Origin: an uncultured Erysipelotrichaceae bacterium
GTDB taxonomy: Bacteria; Bacillota_I; Bacilli_A; Erysipelotrichales; Erysipelotrichaceae
Direction of reading: 5' to 3'
Assembly: GCA_947167125.1 (NCBI GenBank)
Contig: CAMVGT010000025.1
Span: 1 to 36,674, forward strand
DNA: 36,674 nt
A program made the translations under genes and the position numbers. Below the pieces are notes generated by a model, which ran no database searches, was not told the DNA's origin, and worked only from the letters and a program-made list of their open reading frames with translations. Numbering within the stretch: position 1 is the stretch's first letter; every line of letters begins with the position of its first letter. Positions 15,059-22,368 of the stretch are shown piece after piece.

Positions 15059-16242
15059 TCCTCCTTCAGGCAGAATTCCAGAATCTTTTCTGCGGTTTCC
15101 TCTTTGGAAAGCAGTCCGAGCGGATTGAGGCCTTCCTTTGAAATGATGGTCACATTGTTGGTGTCAACCGCAAAGCCGCTTCCTGCATCCGCAATCGAAT
15201 TGGCTACGATATAATCCGCATTTTTGGCGACCAGCTTCTTCTGCGCATTTTCCAGAAGATTCTGTGTCTCCATCGCAAACCCAATCAGCACCTGGCCTTC
15301 TTTTTTGTTTTCGCCAAGCGCCTGCAGGACATCTGTTGTCCGCTTCAGAGGAAGCGCGAATTCGCCTTCCGACTTCTTGATTTTCTGATCATCCTTTGTC
15401 ACAGGCGTGTAGTCGGCAACCGCCGCCGCCATGATGATCACATCATTTTCTTCTCTTCTGGAAAGAACCGCATCGGCCAGATCGGCAGCGGATTCAATCG
15501 GAATGGTTTCAATTCCGACCGGCTCGGCGAGCGCTGTTTTTCCGCTGACAAGCGTTACCTTTGCGCCGAGGTTTCTTGCGGCCTTGGCAAGTTCATAGCC
15601 CATCTTTCCGGAAGAATGATTGGTGATATAGCGGACCGGATCCAGCGCTTCGCAGGTCGGTCCCGCTGTCACAAGCACATGCTTTCCGGCTAACCATCTG
15701 TCTGTTTCCGCAAGCGACTCAATGGCATCCATGATGACGGAAGGCTCCGGCATTCTTCCTTTGCCGGTATCACCGCATGCAAGATATCCGCTGGCGCTGT
15801 CGAGAATATGCATGCCGTAATGCCTGCATTTTTCAAGATTGTCCTGGGTGATGGGATTTTCGAGCATGCCGGTATTCATCGCCGGCACAATCAGCTTCGG
15901 ACATCCTGCCGCCAAGAATGTGCTGGTGAGCATATCATCGGCAATGCCGTTGGCGATTTTGGCGATGATGTTGGCAGTTGCCGGGGCAATCACGAATACA
16001 TCCGCTTTCTTCGCGATGGAAATATGATGGACATCCGGTGTGTAGTCAACCGTAAACATATCGGTGATCACCTTATTGCCGGAAAGTGTCTGCAGGGTCA
16101 GAGGCGTGACAAACTGCTCAGCCTCCTTTGTCATCAGAACGATGACATCATTTCCCTTTTTCTTCAATGATGAAACAAGCGAGCAGATTTTAAATGCCGC
16201 GATTCCGCCGGTGATACCGACGGCGATACATTTGTTTTTCAT
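15055..16242 (-). CDS. coaBC: Phosphopantothenate-cysteine ligase / phosphopantothenoylcysteine decarboxylase CoaBC
   Basis: 395 residues, bifunctional. The CoaC flavoprotein half (1-180) shows GITGGIAAFK (9-18), H73 (VHHISIA), N123 (PAMNTGM) and catalytic C156 (LACGDTG). The CoaB half (185-395) shows VTAGPTCEALDPVRYITNHSSGKMG (191-215) and a lysine-rich KKSEGEFALPLKRTTDVL loop. It joins cysteine to 4'-phosphopantothenate with CTP and then decarboxylates the product. ATG 16242 has CGGAGAT 8 bases upstream; a longer in-frame reading to 16386 overlaps the divergent gene and is rejected. It is the first gene of a three-gene operon whose promoter lies in the inverted repeat at 16267. Confidence 0.96.
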   Translation of the reverse strand: MKNKCIAVGITGGIAAFKICSLVSSLKKKGNDVIVLMTKEAEQFVTPLTLQTLSGNKVITDMFTVDYTPDVHHISIAKKADVFVIAPATANIIAKIANGIADDMLTSTFLAAGCPKLIVPAMNTGMLENPITQDNLEKCRHYGMHILDSASGYLACGDTGKGRMPEPSVIMDAIESLAETDRWLAGKHVLVTAGPTCEALDPVRYITNHSSGKMGYELAKAARNLGAKVTLVSGKTALAEPVGIETIPIESAADLADAVLSRREENDVIIMAAAVADYTPVTKDDQKIKKSEGEFALPLKRTTDVLQALGENKKEGQVLIGFAMETQNLLENAQKKLVAKNADYIVANSIADAGSGFAVDTNNVTIISKEGLNPLGLLSKEETAEKILEFCLKED

Positions 16243-16266
16243 AATCGATCTCCGTAATTCACGCTC

Positions 16267-16293
16267 ATTATAGCATGTGAAGTATGCTATGAT
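16267..16293. promoter_or_regulatory. Divergent back-to-back promoters in a 21-base inverted repeat
   Basis: Perfect arms ATAGCAT (16270-16276) and ATGCTAT (16284-16290) flank a 7-base centre. Minus-strand TATAAT (16272-16267) serves coaBC, and plus-strand TATGAT (16288-16293) serves the YfcE-like gene; both are extended -10s starting TGC. Each -35 region falls on the other -10, and neither matches TTGACA well. The repeat could be an operator or simply the symmetry of two overlapping promoters. Confidence 0.5.
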
Positions 16294-16310
16294 CCTTGCG
16301 GAGAAAAAAT

Positions 16311-16862
16311 ATGAAAACCGAAAAACTGTTAGTTGTATCCGATATTCACGGAGCCCTTGCCGGCGCTGAAACTCTGCTTTCGGCAATTGAAAAGCACAGT
16401 CCTGACTGGATTCTGTGCCTTGGCGATGTACTGTATCACGGTCCGCGCAACGATCTTCCTGAAACCTATGCGCCGAAGAAAGTCATTGAGATCATGAATT
16501 CCATTTCTGAAAAGATCATCGCGGTCAGAGGAAACTGCGAAGCGGAAGTCGATCAGATGGTTCTGAATTTCCCGGTTACCGCCGACTATAACATCGTCCC
16601 CTATGGAAACAGGAGAATCTTCATGAGCCATGGCCATGTATACGGACCGGATCATCTTCCGAAGCTGAACCAGGGTGATATCTTCCTTTCCGGCCATACG
16701 CACATTCCCACCGCATATGAAAAAGACGGCATCTTCCTGCTCAATCCCGGCAGTATTTCCCTGCCCAAGCAGAATCATCCGTCTTCCTACGGTCTGTTTG
16801 ATGAAAGCGGCTTTACGGTCATGAAGGATGACCATACGCCGTATATGCATATCGATCTTTAA
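16311..16862 (+). CDS. YfcE-type phosphodiesterase (metallophosphoesterase)
   Basis: 183 residues, matching the small YfcE family. Di-metal motifs: D11 and H13 (SDIHG), GDVLYHGP, RGNCEAE, MSHGHVYG and SGHTHIP. Characterised YfcE is a Mn2+-dependent phosphodiesterase; its physiological substrate is uncertain. ATG 16311 follows GCGGAGA by 7 bases; the longer TTG-start reading at 16296 would contain that ribosome site and is rejected. The stop codon TAA shares a TTAA with the stop of the convergent deacylase gene. Confidence 0.9.
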   Translation: MKTEKLLVVSDIHGALAGAETLLSAIEKHSPDWILCLGDVLYHGPRNDLPETYAPKKVIEIMNSISEKIIAVRGNCEAEVDQMVLNFPVTADYNIVPYGNRRIFMSHGHVYGPDHLPKLNQGDIFLSGHTHIPTAYEKDGIFLLNPGSISLPKQNHPSSYGLFDESGFTVMKDDHTPYMHIDL

Positions 16863-17398
16863 AGCTCCACAAGCGAATATCCGATTCCGAAAGAAGGGAT
16901 CAGAACATTCATCAGATCTTCCGTTCTGAAGCGCAGCGAGCTTGTATTGACACATGGATGGCAGCCGAAGTATTCCTCTTTGAGCACATCGGCGTCAATG
17001 ACCAGGTGCACTTCATGTTCCGTATCAAAGATCAGCCCCATCACCGACACACTGCCCGGATTTAAGCCGAGCAGTTTTTTCATTTCCTCCTCCGGTCCGA
17101 ATGAGAGTCTCGCAACGCCGAGCTGCTTCGAAACATTCTTTGTGACAAACTTCTTGTCCCCCGGCATGATCAGAAGGTAGAACTTTGTTTTCTGTGTATT
17201 GGAAAGAAACAGATTCTTGCAGATACGGACATTCAGAATCGCGTCAACTTTTGCACAGACCTCCATCGTCGAAGCCGGCTGATCAAAATGATCCGTCCGG
17301 TCATAGGAGATTCCAAGAGAATCCAGATATTCGTATACGCGGATTTCGTGTTCGCTTCTTCCGCTTAAATCTGCGGGAGAGCCGTGCATCAGTTCCAT
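16859..17398 (-). CDS. YbaK/ProXp (PrdX-like) aminoacyl-tRNA deacylase
   Basis: 179 residues, a YbaK-fold protein close to the INS domain of prolyl-tRNA synthetase. KNLFL at 61-65 carries the conserved lysine, followed by TKFYLLIMPGDKKFVTKNVSKQLG and GLNPGSVSVMGLIFD. Relatives remove wrongly attached alanine or cysteine from tRNA-Pro. It therefore acts in trans as translation quality control. GAGGTG lies 6 bases before ATG 17398; the in-frame upstream ATG at 17434 lies in a terminator stem and is rejected. It overlaps the convergent YfcE gene by 4 bases at the stops. Confidence 0.85.
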   Translation of the reverse strand: MELMHGSPADLSGRSEHEIRVYEYLDSLGISYDRTDHFDQPASTMEVCAKVDAILNVRICKNLFLSNTQKTKFYLLIMPGDKKFVTKNVSKQLGVARLSFGPEEEMKKLLGLNPGSVSVMGLIFDTEHEVHLVIDADVLKEEYFGCHPCVNTSSLRFRTEDLMNVLIPSFGIGYSLVEL

Positions 17399-17431
17399 GA
17401 TTGCCACCTCAACGGGGACTATTATACAGCA

Positions 17432-17457
17432 CAAAAGGACGGCTGAGCCGTCCTTTG
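17432..17457 (-). terminator. Terminator of the MacAB-like efflux operon
   Basis: A 10-bp perfect stem AAAGGACGGC/GCCGTCCTTT (17434-17443 and 17447-17456) with a 3-base loop. On the minus strand the right arm runs into TTTTGT. It follows the permease stop by 10 bases. Confidence 0.85.
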
Positions 17458-17466
17458 CATGAGTGC

Positions 17467-18708
17467 TTATTCTCTTCTGAGTGCTTCAATCGGATCCAGG
17501 TTGGCTGCCTTGTAGGAAGGCAGAATACCGAAGACGATACCGATTGCCATCGAGAAGGCAACCGCGAATACGGATGCCGGCACACTGATCGCGACCGGGG
17601 TTCCGTTCAGGTTGGATATCAGATAGGCAAGGATGATGCCGGTGATGACACCGAGGATACCGCCGAGGGAAGTCAGTACAACCGCTTCCGTAAGGAACTG
17701 AATCAGGATTGCCTTTTTCGGCGCGCCGATTGCCTTTTTCAGACCGATCTCACTGGTTCTTTCCGTGAACGATACCAGCATGATATTCATAACGCCGATG
17801 CCGCCGACAAGAAGCGAGATCGCCGCAATCCATATGAGCATCGTATTGGTGCTCTGGGAAAGCTGCTGGATCTGCTTGGCCTGTTCCATCAGGTTCTGTG
17901 CTTTGTAGGTATAATCGCCGCTGATGTTCTGATTCAGAATCGACTCGGCATCTTTTCCGATGGCGGTCATGTTTTCCGTTTTATCTGCGCGGATGACAAC
18001 ATATTCCGGCTCATCGTACTGATACAGTACCGGCCAGCAGGTGGAAGGAATATAAACCTTTCCGGATTTTTCGCCGCTGTAGGTATAGTAATCAGTCATT
18101 GTTTTGATCAACGGCTGGAAGGATTCCTTATCTCCTACCGTACCGACAATCACAAACGGTTCGCCGCGGATCTCAATCGTCTGATTGAGCGGATCTTCTC
18201 CCTGGAAAAGAGAATTGGAGCTGTCCGTATCCAGCAGGCATACTTTGCGGAAATGAAGCAGATCTTCCGAACTGATGCCCCGGCCGCTCCTGATCTGCAG
18301 ACCGGCTGCGTCAAGGTAGCTTGTGTCAATTCCCATCACATAGCCGCCGGACAGGGAAGTCGCGGCGTGATAGACGCCGTCATAGTCCTGACGCTGATGA
18401 TAGAGAGAAACATTTTCGGCATGTCTGATTTTACGCAGATCTGCGAGCTGCTCATCCGTAACCGGCACAATGCCGTCGGGAATGCCGCTTGAATAATCAT
18501 ATTCCCAGTCTCCCTGGTTCAGGGAAATACGGACGTTGTTTACACCGGAACCGATCAGATTCTTCTGAATCTGTTCATTGGTTCCCTGAATGGTTGAAAC
18601 GATGGCGATAATCGCCGCGATGCCGATGATAATACCGAGCATCGTGAGAAAGGAACGCATCTTATGGGAAAGGATGCCCCGGAATGAAAGACGGATATTT
18701 TCAATCAT
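17467..18708 (-). CDS. MacB-like ABC transporter permease
   Basis: 413 residues. Layout of the MacB/FtsX type: helix 1 at 20-40, a large extracytoplasmic domain at about 45-285, then three helices (about 289-313, 338-360, 380-402) and the cytoplasmic tail PSYKAANLDPIEALRRE typical of MacB permeases. SEIGLKKAIGAPKKAILIQFL is the coupling-helix region that contacts the ATPase. No ATPase is fused, so it pairs with the separate ATP-binding protein. It likely drives mechanotransmission-type export of peptides, antibiotics or lipids. ATG 18708 overlaps the upstream adaptor stop (ATGA). It is the last gene of the operon. Confidence 0.92.
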   Translation of the reverse strand: MIENIRLSFRGILSHKMRSFLTMLGIIIGIAAIIAIVSTIQGTNEQIQKNLIGSGVNNVRISLNQGDWEYDYSSGIPDGIVPVTDEQLADLRKIRHAENVSLYHQRQDYDGVYHAATSLSGGYVMGIDTSYLDAAGLQIRSGRGISSEDLLHFRKVCLLDTDSSNSLFQGEDPLNQTIEIRGEPFVIVGTVGDKESFQPLIKTMTDYYTYSGEKSGKVYIPSTCWPVLYQYDEPEYVVIRADKTENMTAIGKDAESILNQNISGDYTYKAQNLMEQAKQIQQLSQSTNTMLIWIAAISLLVGGIGVMNIMLVSFTERTSEIGLKKAIGAPKKAILIQFLTEAVVLTSLGGILGVITGIILAYLISNLNGTPVAISVPASVFAVAFSMAIGIVFGILPSYKAANLDPIEALRRE

Positions 18709-20387
18709 TGGTAGAACACCTCCGGAGTTTCCGCAATCTCTGCGGCAGTTCCTTCCTTTTCACCATCCCCGTAAGGGAATGTGATGTAGTCCTCTTCGGT
18801 AATGCCTTCCTTGATTTCGGTTGAATAGCCGTAATAGGACCTGCCGGTTTTGACATACTGCTTCTTCAGTTTTCCATCCTCTGCCTTCATGACATAGGAG
18901 CCTCCCGCATCAGAGCGGATGAAGGCATTTTCGAGAATGATTTTGGGAGAAGTGCCGCTGTCAATCGGGGCGAATGTGATCTGCAGTCCCGAATAAGGCG
19001 GAAGTGACGGCGCATCTTCACTGTAAATATAGAAGTCATAATAGGAAACATTCGGATTGCCGCCGTAGTACGAATCCGAAGACGGATATACATCCACGGA
19101 CTGCACTTCGCCTTCGAACATCTCACCTGTTTCCCATGACATCAGTGTCACATGGGTTCCGGGTCTGACCGTATCAAGCATCAGTTCGGAAATACTGCCG
19201 CGCACTGTCAGTCCGGTTCCTCCCGCAACAGTCATAAACGGACTGCCGTCAGAAGGAGGATTGGCAGGATCGCCGACGACGGTCACAACACCATCCTTCT
19301 TGGCATACAGTGTTCCGTCCTCCATTGCGTCCTTCATCATCTTGAGTTCAAGCTGCGCCTTGCGCACCTGCAGATCAAGATCGCGGATATCATTTTCCTT
19401 GTCGCGGATCATCCGCGCCAGCTCTTCTTTTGTATAAATGCCATCGTAATCGCTCTGCTGCGGTTCTCTCTGCGAGGAGTCTCCCGAAGGTGTTACAGGA
19501 ACATTTCCCGAAGGCACAGAGGAGCTGCCGTCATCAATGACAACCGATCCGGATGCGGGCATACTGTCAAACAGCATACTCTGTGACTGTGACTGATTCA
19601 TGACAGGCCACCAGTCGGTATCTTTATAATCCGCTGTCAGATATGCGGAATTGAATACCAGGGCTCTCATCAGAACACCTGTATGCTTACCATCCGATCT
19701 GACTTCAATTACCGCCTGGGCATTTTCTTCCAGCTTCTTTAATTCATTGAACAAAGAGCCGTAGATCACACCGTCCGGTGTGGCCAGGAAGTGATAGACC
19801 GCATTGGAGAATTCATCGCAGACTGTTTCATTTGCCTGATCCAGGCGCTTTAATGCAGTCCATGATTCTTCAACCTGCCTTTCTTCCGGGGCAGGTACCG
19901 GTGTAGGAGCGGGAGTCGGCGAAGGTGTCGGTTCCGGCGTAGGTTCCGGCGTAGGTTCCGGAGTCGGATCCGGTTCAGGAACATAATCCGGAGCAGGCAC
20001 TGCGTTCTTCAGGAAAACAAGTTCCTGTCTTGCCTTGGCAAGATCGTTCTTCAGTGATTCCACCTGCAGCTGCTGGATTTCATAGCTGAGCTGCTGGGAA
20101 GTCATATCAAAGGAAATCAGCGGATCCCCTTTGGCAACCTGCTGTCCCTGTCCGACATGAACAGCGGAAACGATCTGCGAAGGCTGCAGATAGATATTCT
20201 GCGTATCGGCAGACCACACGTTGCCGTAGGACTGCGTTCCTTCGTCGTAATACTGATTGTTCATCATCGCGACCTGCACGACCTTTGCCTTGCGGTTCAT
20301 CTGCTGAACCTGCTTGATTCCGAAGTATCCGCCGGTCAGGACCGCCATGATCAAAGCGACGATGCCGATTCGTTTTTTATTGTTCAT
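18705..20387 (-). CDS. Large HlyD/MacA-type adaptor with a 190-residue insert in its coiled coil
   Basis: 560 residues. Membrane anchor at 7-24, lipoyl-type half at 68-95 (VSAVHVGQGQQVAKGDPLISF), first coiled-coil arm 96-129, second arm 319-358, second lipoyl half 360-395, beta barrel and membrane-proximal domain to 560. Between the coiled-coil arms, where MacA has a short hairpin tip, sits a long insert: a proline/threonine/glutamate-rich tract (132-168), an unrecognised folded-looking segment (170-272) and a Ser/Gly/Pro linker (278-316). ATG 20387 is 8 bases from GGAGGTG; an ATG at 20393 would be only 2 bases away. It overlaps the ATPase gene by 11 bases. Confidence 0.85.
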   Translation of the reverse strand: MNNKKRIGIVALIMAVLTGGYFGIKQVQQMNRKAKVVQVAMMNNQYYDEGTQSYGNVWSADTQNIYLQPSQIVSAVHVGQGQQVAKGDPLISFDMTSQQLSYEIQQLQVESLKNDLAKARQELVFLKNAVPAPDYVPEPDPTPEPTPEPTPEPTPSPTPAPTPVPAPEERQVEESWTALKRLDQANETVCDEFSNAVYHFLATPDGVIYGSLFNELKKLEENAQAVIEVRSDGKHTGVLMRALVFNSAYLTADYKDTDWWPVMNQSQSQSMLFDSMPASGSVVIDDGSSSVPSGNVPVTPSGDSSQREPQQSDYDGIYTKEELARMIRDKENDIRDLDLQVRKAQLELKMMKDAMEDGTLYAKKDGVVTVVGDPANPPSDGSPFMTVAGGTGLTVRGSISELMLDTVRPGTHVTLMSWETGEMFEGEVQSVDVYPSSDSYYGGNPNVSYYDFYIYSEDAPSLPPYSGLQITFAPIDSGTSPKIILENAFIRSDAGGSYVMKAEDGKLKKQYVKTGRSYYGYSTEIKEGITEEDYITFPYGDGEKEGTAAEIAETPEVFYQ

Positions 20388-21069
20388 GGACATCACCTCC
20401 GAAATGATCAGACAGTTCGCCATCCACGATATACATCACCTTTTCCGCATTTTTTGCGACATTGGCATCATGGGTAATCATGATCACGGTTGTGCCTTCT
20501 TCATTGAGCTTGCGGAACAGTTCCATGACCTGTCTGCCGGAAGCCTGGTCCAGCGCGCCGGTCGGTTCATCCGCAAGGAGAATTCTCGGATTGTTGATCA
20601 TTGCCCTGGCGATTGCGACACGCTGCTTCTGTCCGCCGGAAAGCTGGGAAGGATAAAAGGAAAGGCGTTCGCCGAGTCCGACTTTTTCAAGTGCCTCAGC
20701 CGCTCTTTTTTCCCTTTCTTCCTTTTTGACGCCGGCATAGATCAGAGGAAGCGCAACATTGTCGAGTGCCGTTTCCCCTGCCAGAAGCTGAAAAGTCTGG
20801 AAAACAAAGCCGATTTTATGGAGCCGCACATCGGACAGTTCATTGTCATTCATAGCCGATATATCGATTCCATCCAGGATATAGGTGCCGGAATCCGCTT
20901 TATCAAGACATCCGAGCACATTCATCAGTGTTGTCTTGCCGGAACCCGACGGTCCCATGATCGCGATATAATCGCCCTCATTCACCTGCAGACATGCATT
21001 CTTCAGAGCCACCACAACCGCCTGGCCGGTTCCGTAGTTTCTGCAGATGTCCTTCAATTCCAGCAGCAT
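20377..21069 (-). CDS. MacB/LolD-type ABC transporter ATP-binding protein
   Basis: 230 residues, complete nucleotide-binding domain. Walker A GPSGSGKT (39-46), Q-loop Q91, signature LSGGQ (143-147), Walker B ILLADEP (163-169) followed by TGALD, and switch H200. This subfamily powers FtsX/MacB permeases rather than importers. Its start overlaps the stop of the upstream adaptor by one base (TAATG), and its 3' end overlaps the second adaptor, so the operon is translationally coupled. Confidence 0.95.
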   Translation of the reverse strand: MLLELKDICRNYGTGQAVVVALKNACLQVNEGDYIAIMGPSGSGKTTLMNVLGCLDKADSGTYILDGIDISAMNDNELSDVRLHKIGFVFQTFQLLAGETALDNVALPLIYAGVKKEEREKRAAEALEKVGLGERLSFYPSQLSGGQKQRVAIARAMINNPRILLADEPTGALDQASGRQVMELFRKLNEEGTTVIMITHDANVAKNAEKVMYIVDGELSDHFGGDVHEQ

Positions 21070-22151
21070 TACGCACCCTCCGAAGCAGAGACGGCTTTCT
21101 GGCCTTCCTGCAGGGATTCATCCGGCCATGCGATCAGATCATCCTCGCTGAGTCCGTCCAGAATTTCCACCTGTAAGGTCTGTTCATCCGTCGCGCCGGT
21201 TGTAATATTCACCTTTTTCAGTCTGCCGCTTGTGCCGACCCAGACATACGGAGTGCCGTCTTCGCTGTAGCCGATATATCCCATATCGAGCCAGAGACCT
21301 TCTTTCGCTTCGCCCTGTCCCCAGTTGGGTTCGATATAAACATGCTGACCAAGCATCAGACCGTCCGTCTTTTCCAGGGAAACATAGAACGGATATTTGG
21401 ACGCGGATTCTCCGCCGCCATAATACATGCCTTCATTATTCTGTTCCGGCTCGGTTTCGACCGATGTGATCTCACCGTACCAGAGCTGGTTTTCATTGAC
21501 TCTTGAGCGCACAAACACCTGCATGCCTGCCTGCATCATACCGACAGACTGTTCGGAAATCTTTCCTTTGACACGGAAGTCTCCGGTTTCCGCAACTGTG
21601 ACAATCGGTGCCTCCATGCCGTTATCGGAAGTGCCGGTCTCATTGACGGATTTGACAATGCCGTCGATGGTGGACTTGACTTCCGCGTTGTCGATTTCCT
21701 GCTGGCTGCCTGCGATTGCCTGCTGCTGCACCTGGATCTGATACTGAAGCTGTCTGATCTGCAGCTGGATATCAGTGGAATTTCCGGAAGCGGAAAGAAT
21801 GGAAATCTGATTGGAATAGTTCTCGATTTCCAGATTTGCCGAAGCGATTTTATTTTCCGCATCCGTTGTGCTGTAGCGGAATAACGGTGTGCCCTGCAGC
21901 ACCGTATCCCCGGTGCTGACCAGAATTTCTTCAATTGTGCGGCCGGGAGCCTGCTTGAAATCAACAGTCTGCTGTGATTCCACAACACCGGCGAACCGGT
22001 CGGCAGTGATCTGCTGGTTCATCGAACTGACCGGCACAACATATACCGCGTCTCCGCCGGAGCCGCCGCTGTTTCTGCTGATCCAGAATCCTCCGGCTGC
22101 GATCAGTGCTGCTGCCGCGATGCCGGCTATGATCCATTTCTTTTTCTTCAT
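21069..22151 (-). CDS. HlyD/MacA-type efflux adaptor, first gene of the operon
   Basis: 360 residues, usual adaptor size. Membrane anchor at 6-24, lipoyl half 67-93 (GRTIEEILVSTGDTVLQGTPLF), coiled-coil hairpin about 95-157 rich in Gln (LQYQIQVQQQAIAGSQQEID), second lipoyl half 157-190, then beta-barrel and membrane-proximal domains ending ILDGLSEDDLIAWPDE. In Gram-positives such adaptors link substrate to a MacB-type permease outside the membrane, without an outer-membrane duct. GGGAGGA lies 6 bases before ATG 22151. It is the first gene of adaptor-ATPase-adaptor-permease. It is unlike the second adaptor in length and lacks the insert. Confidence 0.9.
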   Translation of the reverse strand: MKKKKWIIAGIAAAALIAAGGFWISRNSGGSGGDAVYVVPVSSMNQQITADRFAGVVESQQTVDFKQAPGRTIEEILVSTGDTVLQGTPLFRYSTTDAENKIASANLEIENYSNQISILSASGNSTDIQLQIRQLQYQIQVQQQAIAGSQQEIDNAEVKSTIDGIVKSVNETGTSDNGMEAPIVTVAETGDFRVKGKISEQSVGMMQAGMQVFVRSRVNENQLWYGEITSVETEPEQNNEGMYYGGGESASKYPFYVSLEKTDGLMLGQHVYIEPNWGQGEAKEGLWLDMGYIGYSEDGTPYVWVGTSGRLKKVNITTGATDEQTLQVEILDGLSEDDLIAWPDESLQEGQKAVSASEGA

Positions 22152-22255
22152 CTGTATCCTCCCGAACCGGAATTCCGGCTCATAAAAAACGGCTTGCGCC
22201 TGTTCTGTGTCTTTTGACTGACCGTCCGTCTTCCGGACGTTACAGAGCCATTATA
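22152..22255 (-). promoter_or_regulatory. Promoter and structured leader of the efflux operon
   Basis: Minus-strand TATAAT at 22255-22250 with a weak TTATCC 17 bases upstream; start expected near 22243. The leader then forms CGTCCG/CGGACG (22239-22234 and 22228-22223, 5-base loop), a short GTC-AAAA-GAC, and GGC-GCAA-GCC followed by GTTTTTT (22200-22184). The last resembles a weak terminator before the ribosome site. From here to 22340 nothing else is seen. Confidence 0.45.
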
Positions 22256-22340
22256 CTACATGGCGATTGATGGATAATGTCTTTTAAACGATTATTAAAA
22301 ATCCTTAAACCCTGCTTAAATGCCCATATCCGCATCCGGA

Positions 22341-22363
22341 AGAAAACCGGCTTGCGCCGGTCT
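22341..22363 (-). terminator. Terminator of the sigma/anti-sigma/lipoprotein cluster
   Basis: Stem ACCGGC (22346-22351) / GCCGGT (22356-22361) with a GCAA loop on the minus strand, then TTTTCTT. It lies 8 bases past the lipoprotein stop. Confidence 0.8.
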
Positions 22364-22368
22364 CTGAT

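Noticed and set aside
17401-18492. Long plus-strand open frame (363 codons) opposite the permease
   Set aside because: It is antisense to a well-recognised MacB permease and shows no family features or ribosome site. Codon composition explains it.
19905-19980. Short tandem DNA repeat
   Set aside because: It encodes the Pro-Thr-Glu-Pro tract of the large adaptor in frame. It is a low-complexity protein linker, not a separate element.
20314-21270. Plus-strand open frame of 318 codons
   Set aside because: It is antisense to the ABC ATPase and adaptors, with no protein family features.
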